Below, in pieces: positions 49,297 to 59,646 of a DNA stretch of 64,000 bases. The position numbers and the translations under genes were made by a program. Below the pieces are notes generated by a model. That model saw only the letters and a list, made by a program, of their open reading frames with translations, made no database searches and had not been told where the DNA came from. The stretch is from Alphaproteobacteria bacterium. Lineage in GTDB: Bacteria; Pseudomonadota; Alphaproteobacteria; GCA-2731375. The stretch lies in assembly GCA_016776605.1 (NCBI GenBank), contig JADHTB010000015.1, forward strand, positions 1-64,000. The letters are read 5' to 3'. Position 1 is the first letter of the stretch. Each line of letters begins with the position of its first letter.

Positions 49297-50595
49297 ATGG
49301 CCACTGGGATCATTGTTGGACTACTCGTACTCGTATTGGCGGCTGTTCCCGTTGCCGCGGTGCTCGGAATACTCAGCTTCGTCCTTGACGAAATCGCCAT
49401 GGACGGCAGATTGACCGCCGCCCTGGCGGAGATTTATTGGGATAAGAGCAAGGAATTCATCCTAGTCGCCGTACCCATGTTCATCCTGCTGGGTGAGATT
49501 ATGCTCCGCGCCGGCATCGCGCGGCGGATGTATGGCGCGGTCATTCAATGGCTGTCATGGCTGCCCGGTGGCTTGATGCATGCCAATATCGGCTCCTGCA
49601 CCATATTCGCCGCCTCCTCGGGTTCCAGCGTGGCGACGGCGGCAACCGTGGGCACGGTTGCCTATCCGGAAATCGAAAAAAGAAAATATAACGAGCGCCT
49701 GTTCCTCGGTTCCCTGGCGGCGGGTGGTACTCTGGGTATCCTGGTGCCGCCGTCGATTAATTTGATCATCTATGGCCTGTTGACCGATACCTCGGTGCCC
49801 GAGCTTTATCTCGCGGGCATTTTCCCGGGCTTGATACTTGCGGGGTTTTTCATGCTGGCGATTATCGCCGCCTGTATTTACCGGCCAGCCTGGGGTGGCG
49901 TTAAGATCGAGACCAATTGGGCCGAACGCTTCAGAACCCTGCCGGACTTATTGCCGCCGATCATCTTATTTGCAGCCGTTGTCGGCTCCATTTATGCCGG
50001 CGTAGCCACGCCGACGGAAGCCGCATCCATCGGCGTCATGGTGGCGTTGATTATTGCCGCCTCTTTCAAAAGCCTGAGTTTCAAGATGCTGCGGGATTCC
50101 TTCGAAGGCACCATGCGCACAACGGCCATGATCATGTTGATCGTTTTCGCGGCCATCTTCCTGAACTTTGTCCTCGGCTTCATGGGGATCACCCAGGCAA
50201 TGCTGGCCTTTATCGCTGATATGGGGCTGACGCCGGTACAGACGATTTATTTGATCGTGGTGTTCTATCTGCTGCTGGGCATGTTCATGGAAACCCTGTC
50301 CATGATGCTGACCACGATCCCCATCGTCTTTCCCATCGTGATGAAATTGGGCGTGCCTGAATTTTCCGATGTCTGGTTTGGCATTCTCATTACCTTGCTC
50401 ATGGAAGCGGCATTGATCACGCCGCCGATTGGGGTCAACCTGTACGTGGTTCAGGGCATTCGGACCCGTGGCGGTAAATTCAACGACGTGGCCATTGGTG
50501 CCATACCGTTCGTCGGCGCTATGATGGTTATGATCGTGTTTTTGATCTCGGTACCGGATTTGGCGACCTGGCTGCCGAACTTGGTGTATCACTAG
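49297..50595 (+). CDS. TRAP transporter large permease (DctM family)
   Basis: A 432-residue permease with about 12 helices. The conserved stretches are ASSGSSVATAATVGTVAYPE and LGILVPPSINLIIYGLLTD. The protein completes the secondary, sodium-driven uptake system with the DctP and DctQ genes upstream. The substrate is unspecified, but a carboxylate is expected. Its TAG stop (50593-50595) is the first three bases of a composite palindromic repeat, which replaces a conventional terminator. Confidence 0.94.
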   Translation: MATGIIVGLLVLVLAAVPVAAVLGILSFVLDEIAMDGRLTAALAEIYWDKSKEFILVAVPMFILLGEIMLRAGIARRMYGAVIQWLSWLPGGLMHANIGSCTIFAASSGSSVATAATVGTVAYPEIEKRKYNERLFLGSLAAGGTLGILVPPSINLIIYGLLTDTSVPELYLAGIFPGLILAGFFMLAIIAACIYRPAWGGVKIETNWAERFRTLPDLLPPIILFAAVVGSIYAGVATPTEAASIGVMVALIIAASFKSLSFKMLRDSFEGTMRTTAMIMLIVFAAIFLNFVLGFMGITQAMLAFIADMGLTPVQTIYLIVVFYLLLGMFMETLSMMLTTIPIVFPIVMKLGVPEFSDVWFGILITLLMEAALITPPIGVNLYVVQGIRTRGGKFNDVAIGAIPFVGAMMVMIVFLISVPDLATWLPNLVYH

Positions 50596-50694
50596 AGCAA
50601 TTTTCAATTAATTAGAGTCGCTTTCGCGACTTAAGTGATTGGTTCAATTGCTCTATTTTTAAGAGTCGGAGCGCATTTTCTTCGGATGCGCTCT
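50593..50694. repeat. Composite A-B' miniature palindromic repeat
   Basis: The A segment is 50593-50655, with core hairpin AGTCGC-TTTC-GCGACT. The satellite segment 50656-50694 has GAGCGCATTTTCTTCGGATG and GCGCTCT. It closely matches 24985-25087 in the same order. Its first TAG is the DctM stop. Confidence 0.88.
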
Positions 50695-50744
50695 CGTTAT
50701 CGCCGGCTGGTTGAGCCTTGTTGCATGAATAGGCGGATCGAACG

Positions 50745-52799
50745 ATGTCGTGGATCATCGGTGTAGATGTAGGCGGGACCTTCACCGATTTTCACCTTTA
50801 TGACCACGACAGCGGCGAACTGCTAATCCACAAGACCCCGTCGACTCCGGATAATCCAGCCACCGCCGTCTTGCGCGGGCTGAACGAACTGGCGCAGGCC
50901 GGTGATGTGGATTTTGCCGCCGTCAGCCGCCTCTCTCACGGCACCACTGTCGCCACCAACTCATTGATCCAACGGCGTGGCGGCAAGGTTGCCTTGTTGG
51001 TGACCGAAGGATTTCGCGATCTACTGGAAATCGGCCGCCAGACCCGCCCCCATATGTTCAGTTTTCAGCAGGATTATCCCAGTCCCCTGGTGCCGCGGGA
51101 GCGCCGCTTTGAAGCGGCCGAACGGATTCTGTATGACGGTTCCGTCCACCGCCCGCTGGACCAGGATGCCATCGACGGGGCAGTGGCCGCGGTGGCGCAA
51201 AGCGGCGCCGATTGTCTGGCCATCTGCCTTATTTTCGGCTTCATCAATCCCGACCACGAGAGGCAATTGCGTCAGGGCCTGCGGGCGGCATTGCCGGATT
51301 TGCACATTTCCATTTCATCCGAAGTACAGCCGGAATTCCGCGAGTATGAACGGCTGTCCACCACGGTACTGAATGCCTATCTACAGCCCGTCATGGGCAA
51401 TTACCTGAGTGAATTCGAGGATCAGGTCAGCGCGCTTATGCCGAACGCCTCCCTTGGCATCAATCAATCCGCCGGTGGGTTGATGACGCCGGCGCGGGCG
51501 CGCCAACTGCCCATTCGCACCGCCCTGTCCGGGCCGGCCGCCGGCGTGGTCGGCGCCGTCGATACCGCGCGTGCCGCCGGCGTGCCAAACGTTATTACGC
51601 TGGATATGGGCGGTACCTCGGCTGACGTATGTCTGATCCGCGAGCTTGCCGCCGATGTTGCTTATGACCGTTGGATTGAAGGCTATCCGGTGCGCCTGGC
51701 CAGTGTTGATGTCAATGCGGTCGGCGCGGGGGGTGGTTCCATCGCCTGGTTCGAGCGTGATGGCCTGATGAAAGTGGGGCCGCAAAGTGCCGGCGCGGTG
51801 CCTGGCCCCGCTTGTTATGGCCAGGGTGGTACGGAGCCAACGGTCTCGGACGCCAATCTGGTGCTGGGCCGGCTGTCGCCACGGGGGCTTTTGGGCGGCG
51901 GCATGGCCCTGAGCGAGGATGCCGCCCGCACCTCGCTTGCAGCCTCTGCCGAACGCCTCGGCATGAGCATCGAACGTACCGCGCATGGCATCCTGGGCAT
52001 CGTCGTCGCCAATATGGTGCGTGCCATTCGCACCATTTCGGTTGAGCGCGGGCACGATCCACGGGAATTTGTTTTGCTGCCCTTTGGCGGCGCGGGCCCG
52101 CTGCACGCGGCGGACGTGGCGCGGGCCATAGGCATTTCGCGCATGCTGGTGCCGCCCGCGCCGGGTATTCTTTGCGCCCGTGGGCTGGTGGTTTCCGACC
52201 TGCGGGAAAGTTTCGTTATCAGCCGCCTCACACCGTTGTCCCAAGAGGCAATGACGGATATCGAAGCCAACCTGGGGCAATTGGCGCAACAGGCGGCCGC
52301 CTGGTTTGATCAGGCGGAGGTCGGGGCGGGGGCCCGGGATGCCGTGTACAGCCTTGATATGCGCTACATCGGCCAGAATTACGAGTTGCAGGTGGAACTG
52401 GACGACAGCCAGGCGCAGTTGCCGGAACTGTCCCTGCTGCGGGAAAAATTCTTTGCGGCCCACGAACGCAATTACGGTTATCATAATCCGGAGGATCCGG
52501 TCGAAGTGGTGAACCTTCGCGTTACCGCGATTGGCCGCTTGCAGGGCCCCGCTGAAGCCGTGGCCGAGGCCATCGCCGGCGTCGCTACGGAGGCTGTGCC
52601 GGAACATCGCCGGCCGGTCTGGTTCGATGGCGACAGGCCCGTGGATACCCCGGTTTACGATCGAGACAAGCTGCTGCCGGATCAGGAACTGATGGGTCCG
52701 GCGGTGATCGAGCAACTGGATGCCACCACCCTGCTGGGTCCTGGCGATTGTTGCCGGGTTGATGCGGGGCGAAATCTGATGGTGGAGCTGGCCCCATGA
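50745..52799 (+). CDS. Hydantoinase/oxoprolinase subunit A (HyuA)
   Basis: A 684-residue protein with the ATP-binding actin-like start GVDVGGTFTDFHLY, the SHGTTVATNSLIQRRG loop and the glycine-rich GAGGGSIAWFERDGLMKVGP. The family hydrolyses N-methylhydantoin, 5-oxoproline, acetophenone carboxylation intermediates or similar, in an ATP-dependent way, with subunit B. The stop overlaps the next start as ATGA. It follows the TRAP operon after 150 bp, so the transporter may import its substrate (inference). Confidence 0.9.
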   Translation: MSWIIGVDVGGTFTDFHLYDHDSGELLIHKTPSTPDNPATAVLRGLNELAQAGDVDFAAVSRLSHGTTVATNSLIQRRGGKVALLVTEGFRDLLEIGRQTRPHMFSFQQDYPSPLVPRERRFEAAERILYDGSVHRPLDQDAIDGAVAAVAQSGADCLAICLIFGFINPDHERQLRQGLRAALPDLHISISSEVQPEFREYERLSTTVLNAYLQPVMGNYLSEFEDQVSALMPNASLGINQSAGGLMTPARARQLPIRTALSGPAAGVVGAVDTARAAGVPNVITLDMGGTSADVCLIRELAADVAYDRWIEGYPVRLASVDVNAVGAGGGSIAWFERDGLMKVGPQSAGAVPGPACYGQGGTEPTVSDANLVLGRLSPRGLLGGGMALSEDAARTSLAASAERLGMSIERTAHGILGIVVANMVRAIRTISVERGHDPREFVLLPFGGAGPLHAADVARAIGISRMLVPPAPGILCARGLVVSDLRESFVISRLTPLSQEAMTDIEANLGQLAQQAAAWFDQAEVGAGARDAVYSLDMRYIGQNYELQVELDDSQAQLPELSLLREKFFAAHERNYGYHNPEDPVEVVNLRVTAIGRLQGPAEAVAEAIAGVATEAVPEHRRPVWFDGDRPVDTPVYDRDKLLPDQELMGPAVIEQLDATTLLGPGDCCRVDAGRNLMVELAP

Positions 52800-54505
52800 C
52801 TGATAGTGCTGATATTGCCGGCAAATCAGGTGAACCTGATCCAATTACCCTGGAAATCCTGCGCAACAGCCTGCGGTCGATCACCGACGAAACCTATATC
52901 GCCCTGACCAAAGCCGCCTATTCCACCAATATCAAGGAACGCCGGGACCATTCGACCGCCCTGACCGATGCCCAGGGCCGGCTTGTGGTGCAGGCGGAAA
53001 ACTCCCTGCCCATCCACCTCGCCTCCATGTTGGGGATGATGGAACGGTTGTTGGATAAATACCGGGTCGAGGACATGGCGGAAGGCGATATTTTCGTTGC
53101 CAACGACCCCTATGTGGCCGGCGGCACTCATTTGCCGGACGTCAATCTTGCCATGCCCTGTTTCGCCGACGGCCAGCTTTTGGGTTTTGTCTGCAACATC
53201 GCCCATCATGCGGACATCGGCGGCATGACGCCCGGCAGCATGGCCGGCGGCATGTCGGAAATCTATCAGGAGGGGCTGCGTATCCCTCTGGTGCGTCTGT
53301 TTGCCGGTGGCGAGTTGGTTCAGGATATCTTCGATCTGTTGCTGCTGAACGTGCGTGTGCCGCACGAACGCCGTGGCGACTATTTCGCCCAGGTCGCGGC
53401 CTGCCGCCTGGGCGCGCGCCGGATGCAGGAGTTATCCCTGCGCTACGATCCGGCCATGCTGGCGCGGTCCTTCGCTGCCATCATGGACCGCACCGAGGCC
53501 CGCCTGCGCGATGGCATCGCCTCTATTCCCGATGGCCGCTATGAATTTACCGATCTGCTGGACAATGATGGCATGGGCACGGTCGATATCCCAATTTCGG
53601 TGCGGATCGATGTCGCGGGCAGGCATATAGCCTTCGATTTTACCGGCACGGGACCGCAAATGAAGGGCAACTTCAACCTGACCTTCAACGCCACCCAATC
53701 GGCGGTCTATTATGTGCTGAAGGCGATGCTTGATCCGGACCTGCCCAATAACCACGGGCTGATCCGCGCGGTGGAGATCAGCGCCCCCCTGGGCACCTTG
53801 GTCAACGCGGTGCATCCGGCGGCGGTCGCGGGCCGGGCCAACACGTCGCAACGGATCGTCGATGTTCTGATCGGCGCCCTGGCCCAGGCATTGCCGGAGC
53901 AGGCGGTGGGCGCGGCCAACGGCGCCAATGTCACGGCGGTGTTCTTCGGCCACGATCCCCGTCATGACCGCCCCTACGTCTATCTGGAAACCCTGGGGGG
54001 TGGCTTTGGCGGGCGTTTCACCAAGGATGGCAAGGACGGCGTGCAGGTGCATATCACCAATACCTCGAACCTGCCGGTGGAGGCGATCGAGGCGGAATAT
54101 CCCCTAATGGTGGAAAGTTATGGCCTGATTGAGGATTCTGGCGGCGCCGGCAAATACCGGGGCGGCATGGGCATCCGCCGGGTGGTGCGTCCGGTGGGGC
54201 ACGAAACCGTATTTTCCGGCATGGGCGAACGCTTTACGCACCAGCCATGGGGCATCTTCGGCGGCCAGCCGGGCGGCACGGGGCGCTTTTCCATCCAGGG
54301 GCCGGGGCACAACGACGAAACCCTGCCAGACAAGCCGAACCACGTCGCGGTCGGCCCGGATGACGCCCTGGTGATCGAAACGCCGGGGGCAGGGGGCTAT
54401 GGCCCGCCCAGTGAACGAGACCGGGAAGCCCTGGCAGCGGACCATCGCAGCGGCAAGTTCAGCGCCGCATATTTGAGCCGCCACTATGGTTTCGAGCCCG
54501 AATAA
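52796..54505 (+). CDS. Hydantoinase/oxoprolinase subunit B (HyuB)
   Basis: A 569-residue partner of the preceding subunit. Motifs include NIKERRDHSTALTDAQGRLV, FVANDPYVAGGTHLPDV and the HHADIGGMTPGSM metal-binding region, all typical of the HyuB family. The C-terminal GGGFGGRFTKDGKDG is also typical. The gene overlaps HyuA by four bases, so the two are translationally coupled. It converges on the aminotransferase gene with 40 bp between stops. A second, inverted HyuAB pair lies beyond that gene. Confidence 0.9.
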   Translation: MTDSADIAGKSGEPDPITLEILRNSLRSITDETYIALTKAAYSTNIKERRDHSTALTDAQGRLVVQAENSLPIHLASMLGMMERLLDKYRVEDMAEGDIFVANDPYVAGGTHLPDVNLAMPCFADGQLLGFVCNIAHHADIGGMTPGSMAGGMSEIYQEGLRIPLVRLFAGGELVQDIFDLLLLNVRVPHERRGDYFAQVAACRLGARRMQELSLRYDPAMLARSFAAIMDRTEARLRDGIASIPDGRYEFTDLLDNDGMGTVDIPISVRIDVAGRHIAFDFTGTGPQMKGNFNLTFNATQSAVYYVLKAMLDPDLPNNHGLIRAVEISAPLGTLVNAVHPAAVAGRANTSQRIVDVLIGALAQALPEQAVGAANGANVTAVFFGHDPRHDRPYVYLETLGGGFGGRFTKDGKDGVQVHITNTSNLPVEAIEAEYPLMVESYGLIEDSGGAGKYRGGMGIRRVVRPVGHETVFSGMGERFTHQPWGIFGGQPGGTGRFSIQGPGHNDETLPDKPNHVAVGPDDALVIETPGAGGYGPPSERDREALAADHRSGKFSAAYLSRHYGFEPE

Positions 54506-54545
54506 GACGCCCCACCCTTTATTAGCGTCCCTTTTCATCAATGCT

Positions 54546-55745
54546 TTAGGTTAATGCGGCGCACGCCTGCTGAATCAGGTCGCCACCCCGGATTAGGTCC
54601 GCCTCGGGCGCGACAAAGCTGGCGCGGAAATACGGCGATAGGCCATATGCCTCGCCCTGCACCACGGCGACGCCAACGGCATCCAAAAGGTACATGGTGA
54701 AATCCGTGTCGGTTTCGATGACCCGTCCATCCGGTGCCCGTTTACCGATAGTGCCGGCACAGGAACAAAAAATATACATGGCCCCATCGGGCAGGTCGCA
54801 GCTCAACCCCGCGGCGGCATTCAGTTTTTCGAACAGCATATCGCGCCGGTGCTGCAGGTTCGCCGCCCGCGCCGCCAACAGTTCCTGGGGGCCGTTCAAG
54901 GCGGCCACCGCCGCGGCCTGACCCACCGCACTGACGCCGGCGGTGCTTTGCGACTGCATATTTGCCATCTTGGCGATGATGTCCTTTGGCCCGCCCGCAT
55001 AGCCGCAGCGGAAGCCGGTCATGGAATAGGCCTTGGAGACGCTGTTGACAGTCACCGTGCGGTCAAACAACTTCGGCTCTACTTGGGCCAGAGTGGCGAA
55101 CGCGCGGCCATCGAATATCAGGTGCTCATAAACATCGTCGGTCAGGACATGCACCCCGGGGTGGCGCAAAAGTACATCCGCCAAGGCCCGCAGCTCGGCG
55201 TGGGAATAGGCCGCTCCCGTCGGGTTGGAGGGCGAACAGAACATCAGCCACTTGGTTTGCGGCGTAATGGCTGCCTCCAGCGCCTCCGCCCGCATCTTGA
55301 ATTTTTCATTCTGTCCGGCCAGCACGAAGACCGGCGTGCCGCCGGCCAGCTTCACCATATCCGGGTAGGAGGCCCAATAGGGTCCCGGAATAATAACCTC
55401 ATCTCCGGCGGAAACGGTGGCCATGAGGGCGTTGAACAGCACCTGCTTCGAGCCGGAGCCGACGGCGATCTGGTCCAGTTCGTAATCAAGCCCGTTGTCG
55501 CGCTTGAATTTCGCCTGCACCGCCTTGCGCATGGGCAGGGTGCCGTTGACGGGGGTGTACTGGATCTCGTTGCGCTCCATTAACGCGATCACCGCCTGCT
55601 TGGCATGCTCTGGAGCGGGGAAATCCGGCTCTCCCGCTGTCAGCTTTATGATATCCCGGCCTTCGGCCTGGAGATCCCGGACGCGGGCCGAGGCGATTTG
55701 ACTGGGCGATGCTTTGAACCTGCTCATGCGGGGTGCGAAATCCAC
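54546..55745 (-). CDS. Class I PLP aminotransferase (aspartate aminotransferase-like)
   Basis: A 399-residue aminotransferase of subgroup I-gamma/I-beta type. The Schiff-base lysine is in VNSVSKAYSMTGFRCGYAGG, the cofactor Asn in MFCSPSNPTGAAYSHAE, and the substrate Arg near the C-terminus is in LSPYFRASFVAPEADLI. The start is GTG at 55745 with GGGAG seven bases upstream; ATG 55727 is an alternative. It is transcribed towards the plus-strand HyuB and away from the second HyuAB operon. It could remove the amino group after ring opening of a hydantoin-like compound (inference). Confidence 0.9.
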   Translation of the reverse strand: MDFAPRMSRFKASPSQIASARVRDLQAEGRDIIKLTAGEPDFPAPEHAKQAVIALMERNEIQYTPVNGTLPMRKAVQAKFKRDNGLDYELDQIAVGSGSKQVLFNALMATVSAGDEVIIPGPYWASYPDMVKLAGGTPVFVLAGQNEKFKMRAEALEAAITPQTKWLMFCSPSNPTGAAYSHAELRALADVLLRHPGVHVLTDDVYEHLIFDGRAFATLAQVEPKLFDRTVTVNSVSKAYSMTGFRCGYAGGPKDIIAKMANMQSQSTAGVSAVGQAAAVAALNGPQELLAARAANLQHRRDMLFEKLNAAAGLSCDLPDGAMYIFCSCAGTIGKRAPDGRVIETDTDFTMYLLDAVGVAVVQGEAYGLSPYFRASFVAPEADLIRGGDLIQQACAALT

Positions 55746-55872
55746 AATAGTCTCCCTGTTGTTACCTATTCACGCTGACGCTCGGCGCTCCGGTTGTGCA
55801 AAGCATACACTGTGCGGCATGACCTGCTCCCCTGAAATATCCCCATTTTGAGCCAGACCGCGATTGAGCGGA

Positions 55873-57531
55873 CTATTCGGGATGATCCAGCCCATAATCG
55901 CGGGTGGCGCCCATCGGCGTGATAAAACCCTCGGCAAGATCGGCCAGGATAGCGGCCCGTGGGCGCTCGGCTGGATCGCCATAGCCGCCGCCCCCCGCCT
56001 CGACCATGGTGATACGGTCACCGGGGGCTAATTCGTAATAGCCTTTCGGATCCACCATTACCTCATTGACCCGGTGTTCACGGACCCGGCCAGGGCCGCC
56101 GCCCATCAAGCCCAAGGGCGGGAATTCGGTCCGGTTGGCCATGCAAAAGACGGTCAGCAAATGCTTGCTGTCGTTGCGGATTACAACCTCCTGGCCCAGA
56201 CCGCCGCGGGATGCACCCGCCCCGCCCGTATCCGGCAACAGCATTTTGCGTTCGACGGTGGTCGAGGTCAGCGTCTCCCATACCTCAACCGGCACCACGG
56301 CCATGTTCGATGGCCCCGGCGTTGTTTCCGCCCCGTCCAGGCCCGCCAGGGCGCCAAAGCCACCCGACGCGAAATAGATCGTGGAGACCTCATGGCCATC
56401 CCGGTGCGTACCCTGAAATGTCATCAGATCCATCATGCCGCAATCAGCCTGGATGCGATCGGGCACCGCCCCTGCCAGGGCGCCGAACACCAGGGGCGAG
56501 ACGAAATGGCCGATCATGTGCCTGGCCCCGGTGGGCGAGGGCGGCTGCGCGTCCAACAGACATCCCGTGGGCGCGGTGACGGTTATGGGGACGACGCTGC
56601 CGCCGTTGTTGGCCAGTTCCGGTACGGTCAGGCATTTCATGGAATACAGCACCATGGCCCGGGTGTAACAAAACGGCACGTTGATGCCCTGGCGCACGGA
56701 CGGGGCGGTGCCGGCGAAATCGACGGTCATGCTGTCGCCGGTAATATCGATCCTGCAGGCCAGGGTCAGAGGGCCGTCGACGCCCTCGATCTGGATTTCA
56801 TTGCGATAGGTGCCGTCCGCCATCTGGCCAATGCGTTGCCGGGTCGCGGCCTCCGAACGGCCACGAATTTCATGGGACAGGGCGGTGAAGTCCGTTAAGC
56901 CGTATTCCACCAGGAAATCGGCCAGCATGGTCTCGCCCGCCTTGGTCGCGGTGACGTTGGCCATCAAATCACCAATTACCTGATCCGCCGCGCGTACGTT
57001 GTTGCGCATCAATTCGATAATGAAGTCGTTGCACTGGCCGGCATCGAACAGTTTGCAGACCGGCAGGCGCAGGCCCTCGTGATAAATCTCCCGCGCCGCC
57101 GCGCCAAAACCCAGGCCGCCAATGTCCGGCAGATGGGTAATGCTCATGACATAGGCGGTTATGCGGCCGTCCTGAAACACCGGCCGCATGACGTTGATAT
57201 CAAAGGTATGCCCGGTACCAAGCCAGGGATCATTGGTGATCACCACATCGCCGGGCTGCAAACTGTCGGCTGGGAAGCGTTTCAGCATATGTTGCAGGGT
57301 GGCCGGCGCGGTGCCCATGAACACCGGTACGCTGTAGGTGCCCTGGGCCATCAATTGTCCGTCGCCGTCCATCAAGGCCACGGTCAGGTCATAGCTTTCG
57401 CTGACGATGGTCGAGAACGAGGTGCGTACCAGGGTCGTAACGATCTCGTCCGAGATGGCGACCAGCCGGTCCCACATGATGCCGACGCTGACCGCATCCA
57501 GGGTATCCTCTGATTTCGCAGCTATCGTCAT
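55873..57531 (-). CDS. Hydantoinase/oxoprolinase subunit B, second copy
   Basis: A 552-residue HyuB. It has TNDPWLGTGHTFDINVMRPV, the HLPDIGGLGFGAAAREIYHE metal-binding region and the C-terminal LLPDTGGAGASRGGLGQEV. It is clearly divergent from the copy at 52796 at these motifs (for example NDPWLGTGH against NDPYVAGGTH), so the pairs are ancient paralogues rather than a recent duplication. It overlaps the second HyuA by four bases. Confidence 0.9.
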   Translation of the reverse strand: MTIAAKSEDTLDAVSVGIMWDRLVAISDEIVTTLVRTSFSTIVSESYDLTVALMDGDGQLMAQGTYSVPVFMGTAPATLQHMLKRFPADSLQPGDVVITNDPWLGTGHTFDINVMRPVFQDGRITAYVMSITHLPDIGGLGFGAAAREIYHEGLRLPVCKLFDAGQCNDFIIELMRNNVRAADQVIGDLMANVTATKAGETMLADFLVEYGLTDFTALSHEIRGRSEAATRQRIGQMADGTYRNEIQIEGVDGPLTLACRIDITGDSMTVDFAGTAPSVRQGINVPFCYTRAMVLYSMKCLTVPELANNGGSVVPITVTAPTGCLLDAQPPSPTGARHMIGHFVSPLVFGALAGAVPDRIQADCGMMDLMTFQGTHRDGHEVSTIYFASGGFGALAGLDGAETTPGPSNMAVVPVEVWETLTSTTVERKMLLPDTGGAGASRGGLGQEVVIRNDSKHLLTVFCMANRTEFPPLGLMGGGPGRVREHRVNEVMVDPKGYYELAPGDRITMVEAGGGGYGDPAERPRAAILADLAEGFITPMGATRDYGLDHPE

Positions 57532-59618
57532 GGCGATGCCTCTCCGTTTGCAACCGATTTGCCGGCTAATTCGGCGACAAGGTTACCGAATTCGTCCACC
57601 TGAACCCGGTCACCGATGCCGATCACCACGGTCGATTCCCGTTCCTCGATCAATGCCGGTCCGTCGATGACGGCGCCGACGCCCAGGCCATAGCGGTCAT
57701 AGACCGGCGTGGTGACATAGCCCGCCGCGAAATAGGCCTGCCGGCTGCCTTTGGGGGTTGCCTCTCCCGTCGCCGTTGGCCGGGCAGTGGCCAGTTCCGG
57801 CGGCGCGGCGGATGCCTCGGCCTTCCAGGTGGTTATCACCAGCGGCGCATCCAGTAGAGCGGCGCCGTGGACCGCCGCGTAATGTTCGCGAAAGATCGCC
57901 GGCAGGGCATCGACATGAATGCCTGGCGGCAGGCTCACTTCGATCTCATGGCCCTGGCCGTGATAACGCATGTCCAGGCGCCAACTGATACTCAGTGCAT
58001 CCGGCGATAGGCCGGCGGCGGTCAGGGGCGCCATGGCCTCTGCCTCCAACGCCGCAAAGGTCGCGGCCAAATCCGCCTGCGCCAGATCAGCCACGAAGGC
58101 CTGCCGAGTTCGCGCCACTTCAAAGTTCAGCGGACTGGCCAGCAGGCCCAGGGCGGACATGACACCGGCGGCGACGGGAAAGATTACCCGTGGAATGCCC
58201 AGCTTGCGGGCTACGCCCATGGCATGCACCGGGCCGGAGCCGCCAAAGGCGACCATAGAACTGCCCCGATAGTCAAAGCCACGTTCCGAGGCATGAATGC
58301 GAAAGGCCCGGGCGACGTCCTCGTTAATGATTTCATGGATGCCCCAGGCGGCCCGCGCCAGGGAAATTTCCAGCGGCCCGGCGATCTGCTGGGTGATGAC
58401 CTGTTCGGCGGCGCCCATATTCAGGGCCATGGCACCACCCAGGAAAAAGCCCGGATCAAGATAACCCAGCACAAGATTGGCATCGGTCAAGGTAGCGGTC
58501 GTGCCGCCCTGGCCATAGCAGGCGGGCCCCGGATCGGCGCCGGCGCTGCGTGGGCCGACCCGAATGGTGCCGCGCACATCGACCTCGGCGATGGAGCCGC
58601 CGCCCGCCCCGATCTCGATCATATCGATGACCGGGCTTTGCACGGGCAGGCCGCTGCCGGCCTTGAAATCATGGGCGCGGGCAATCTCTTGGTGGTAGAC
58701 CTTGATGGCCGCGCCGCCGCGTATCAGGGCACCCTTGGCCGTGGTGCCGCCCATATCGAAAGACAGCAGTTCCGGTTGGTTCAGGGCGCGGCCGTGAAAG
58801 GCCGACATCTGCGCCCCCGCCGCCGGGCCGGATTCGATGACCCGCACGGGAAACCGCCGGGCTGTTTCGGGCGTCAACGTGCCGCCGCTGGAAGACATCA
58901 CGAACAGCCGCCCGGTGAAGCCAAGTTGTCCCAGGCCCGTTTCCAGGCGGCCCAGATATTGATCGAACATGGGCTGGGTAAAGGCATTGATGCTGGTCGT
59001 CGTGAAACGCTCGAACTCGCGCCATTCCGGCGAGACTTCCGAAGACAGGGAAACCATCAGGTGAGGATAGGCCGCCGCCGCCATTTCGCGCAGGGCCCGT
59101 TCATGGCTGGGATTGGCATAGCCATGCAGCAGGCATATGGCCAGGGATTCGATGCCATGCTCCTCGACCAAGCCTCTCAGGGCGGTTTGGGCACCGGCCA
59201 GATCCAGTGGAATTTCAACGCTGCCGTCGTAATGGCAACGCTCGTCCACCTCGGCCCGCAGGCGCCGTGGCACCAGGGGATCGGGGAATACCAGCCGCAG
59301 ATCAAATACGTCATAGCGCTTCTCGCGGGCCATATCGAGGATATCGCGGAAGCCACGGGTGGTCAGCATGCCGGTGCGCGCGCCCTTGCGTTCGATCACC
59401 GCATTGGTGACCAGGGTGGTGCCATGCACGATCTCCACCACCGCCGCCAGATCCAGGCCGTGGCGGGCCAGCAGGGTGGCGGTCCCCGCCAACACCGCCC
59501 GCGAAGGATCGTCCGGCGTGGTCAGTTGCTTGTGAATGGCAAAACTGCCGTCCGCTTCATTGAACAATGCGAAATCCGTAAAGGTGCCGCCGATATCAAT
59601 GCCCAGGCGATACGTCAT
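57528..59618 (-). CDS. Hydantoinase/oxoprolinase subunit A, second copy
   Basis: A 696-residue HyuA with GIDIGGTFTDFALFNEADGS, VHGTTLVTNAVIERKGAR and GAGGGSIAEVDVRGTIRVGP. It heads a second AB operon on the minus strand. The start at 59618 lies 20-30 bases from the composite palindromic repeat, leaving little room for a promoter unless the repeat contributes one. Substrate specificity is not evident. Together with the first pair it gives this locus four HyuAB subunits in an inverted layout. Confidence 0.9.
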   Translation of the reverse strand: MTYRLGIDIGGTFTDFALFNEADGSFAIHKQLTTPDDPSRAVLAGTATLLARHGLDLAAVVEIVHGTTLVTNAVIERKGARTGMLTTRGFRDILDMAREKRYDVFDLRLVFPDPLVPRRLRAEVDERCHYDGSVEIPLDLAGAQTALRGLVEEHGIESLAICLLHGYANPSHERALREMAAAAYPHLMVSLSSEVSPEWREFERFTTTSINAFTQPMFDQYLGRLETGLGQLGFTGRLFVMSSSGGTLTPETARRFPVRVIESGPAAGAQMSAFHGRALNQPELLSFDMGGTTAKGALIRGGAAIKVYHQEIARAHDFKAGSGLPVQSPVIDMIEIGAGGGSIAEVDVRGTIRVGPRSAGADPGPACYGQGGTTATLTDANLVLGYLDPGFFLGGAMALNMGAAEQVITQQIAGPLEISLARAAWGIHEIINEDVARAFRIHASERGFDYRGSSMVAFGGSGPVHAMGVARKLGIPRVIFPVAAGVMSALGLLASPLNFEVARTRQAFVADLAQADLAATFAALEAEAMAPLTAAGLSPDALSISWRLDMRYHGQGHEIEVSLPPGIHVDALPAIFREHYAAVHGAALLDAPLVITTWKAEASAAPPELATARPTATGEATPKGSRQAYFAAGYVTTPVYDRYGLGVGAVIDGPALIEERESTVVIGIGDRVQVDEFGNLVAELAGKSVANGEASP

Positions 59619-59646
59619 GCTGACCCGCTGTTGCTCGAAAATGCTC

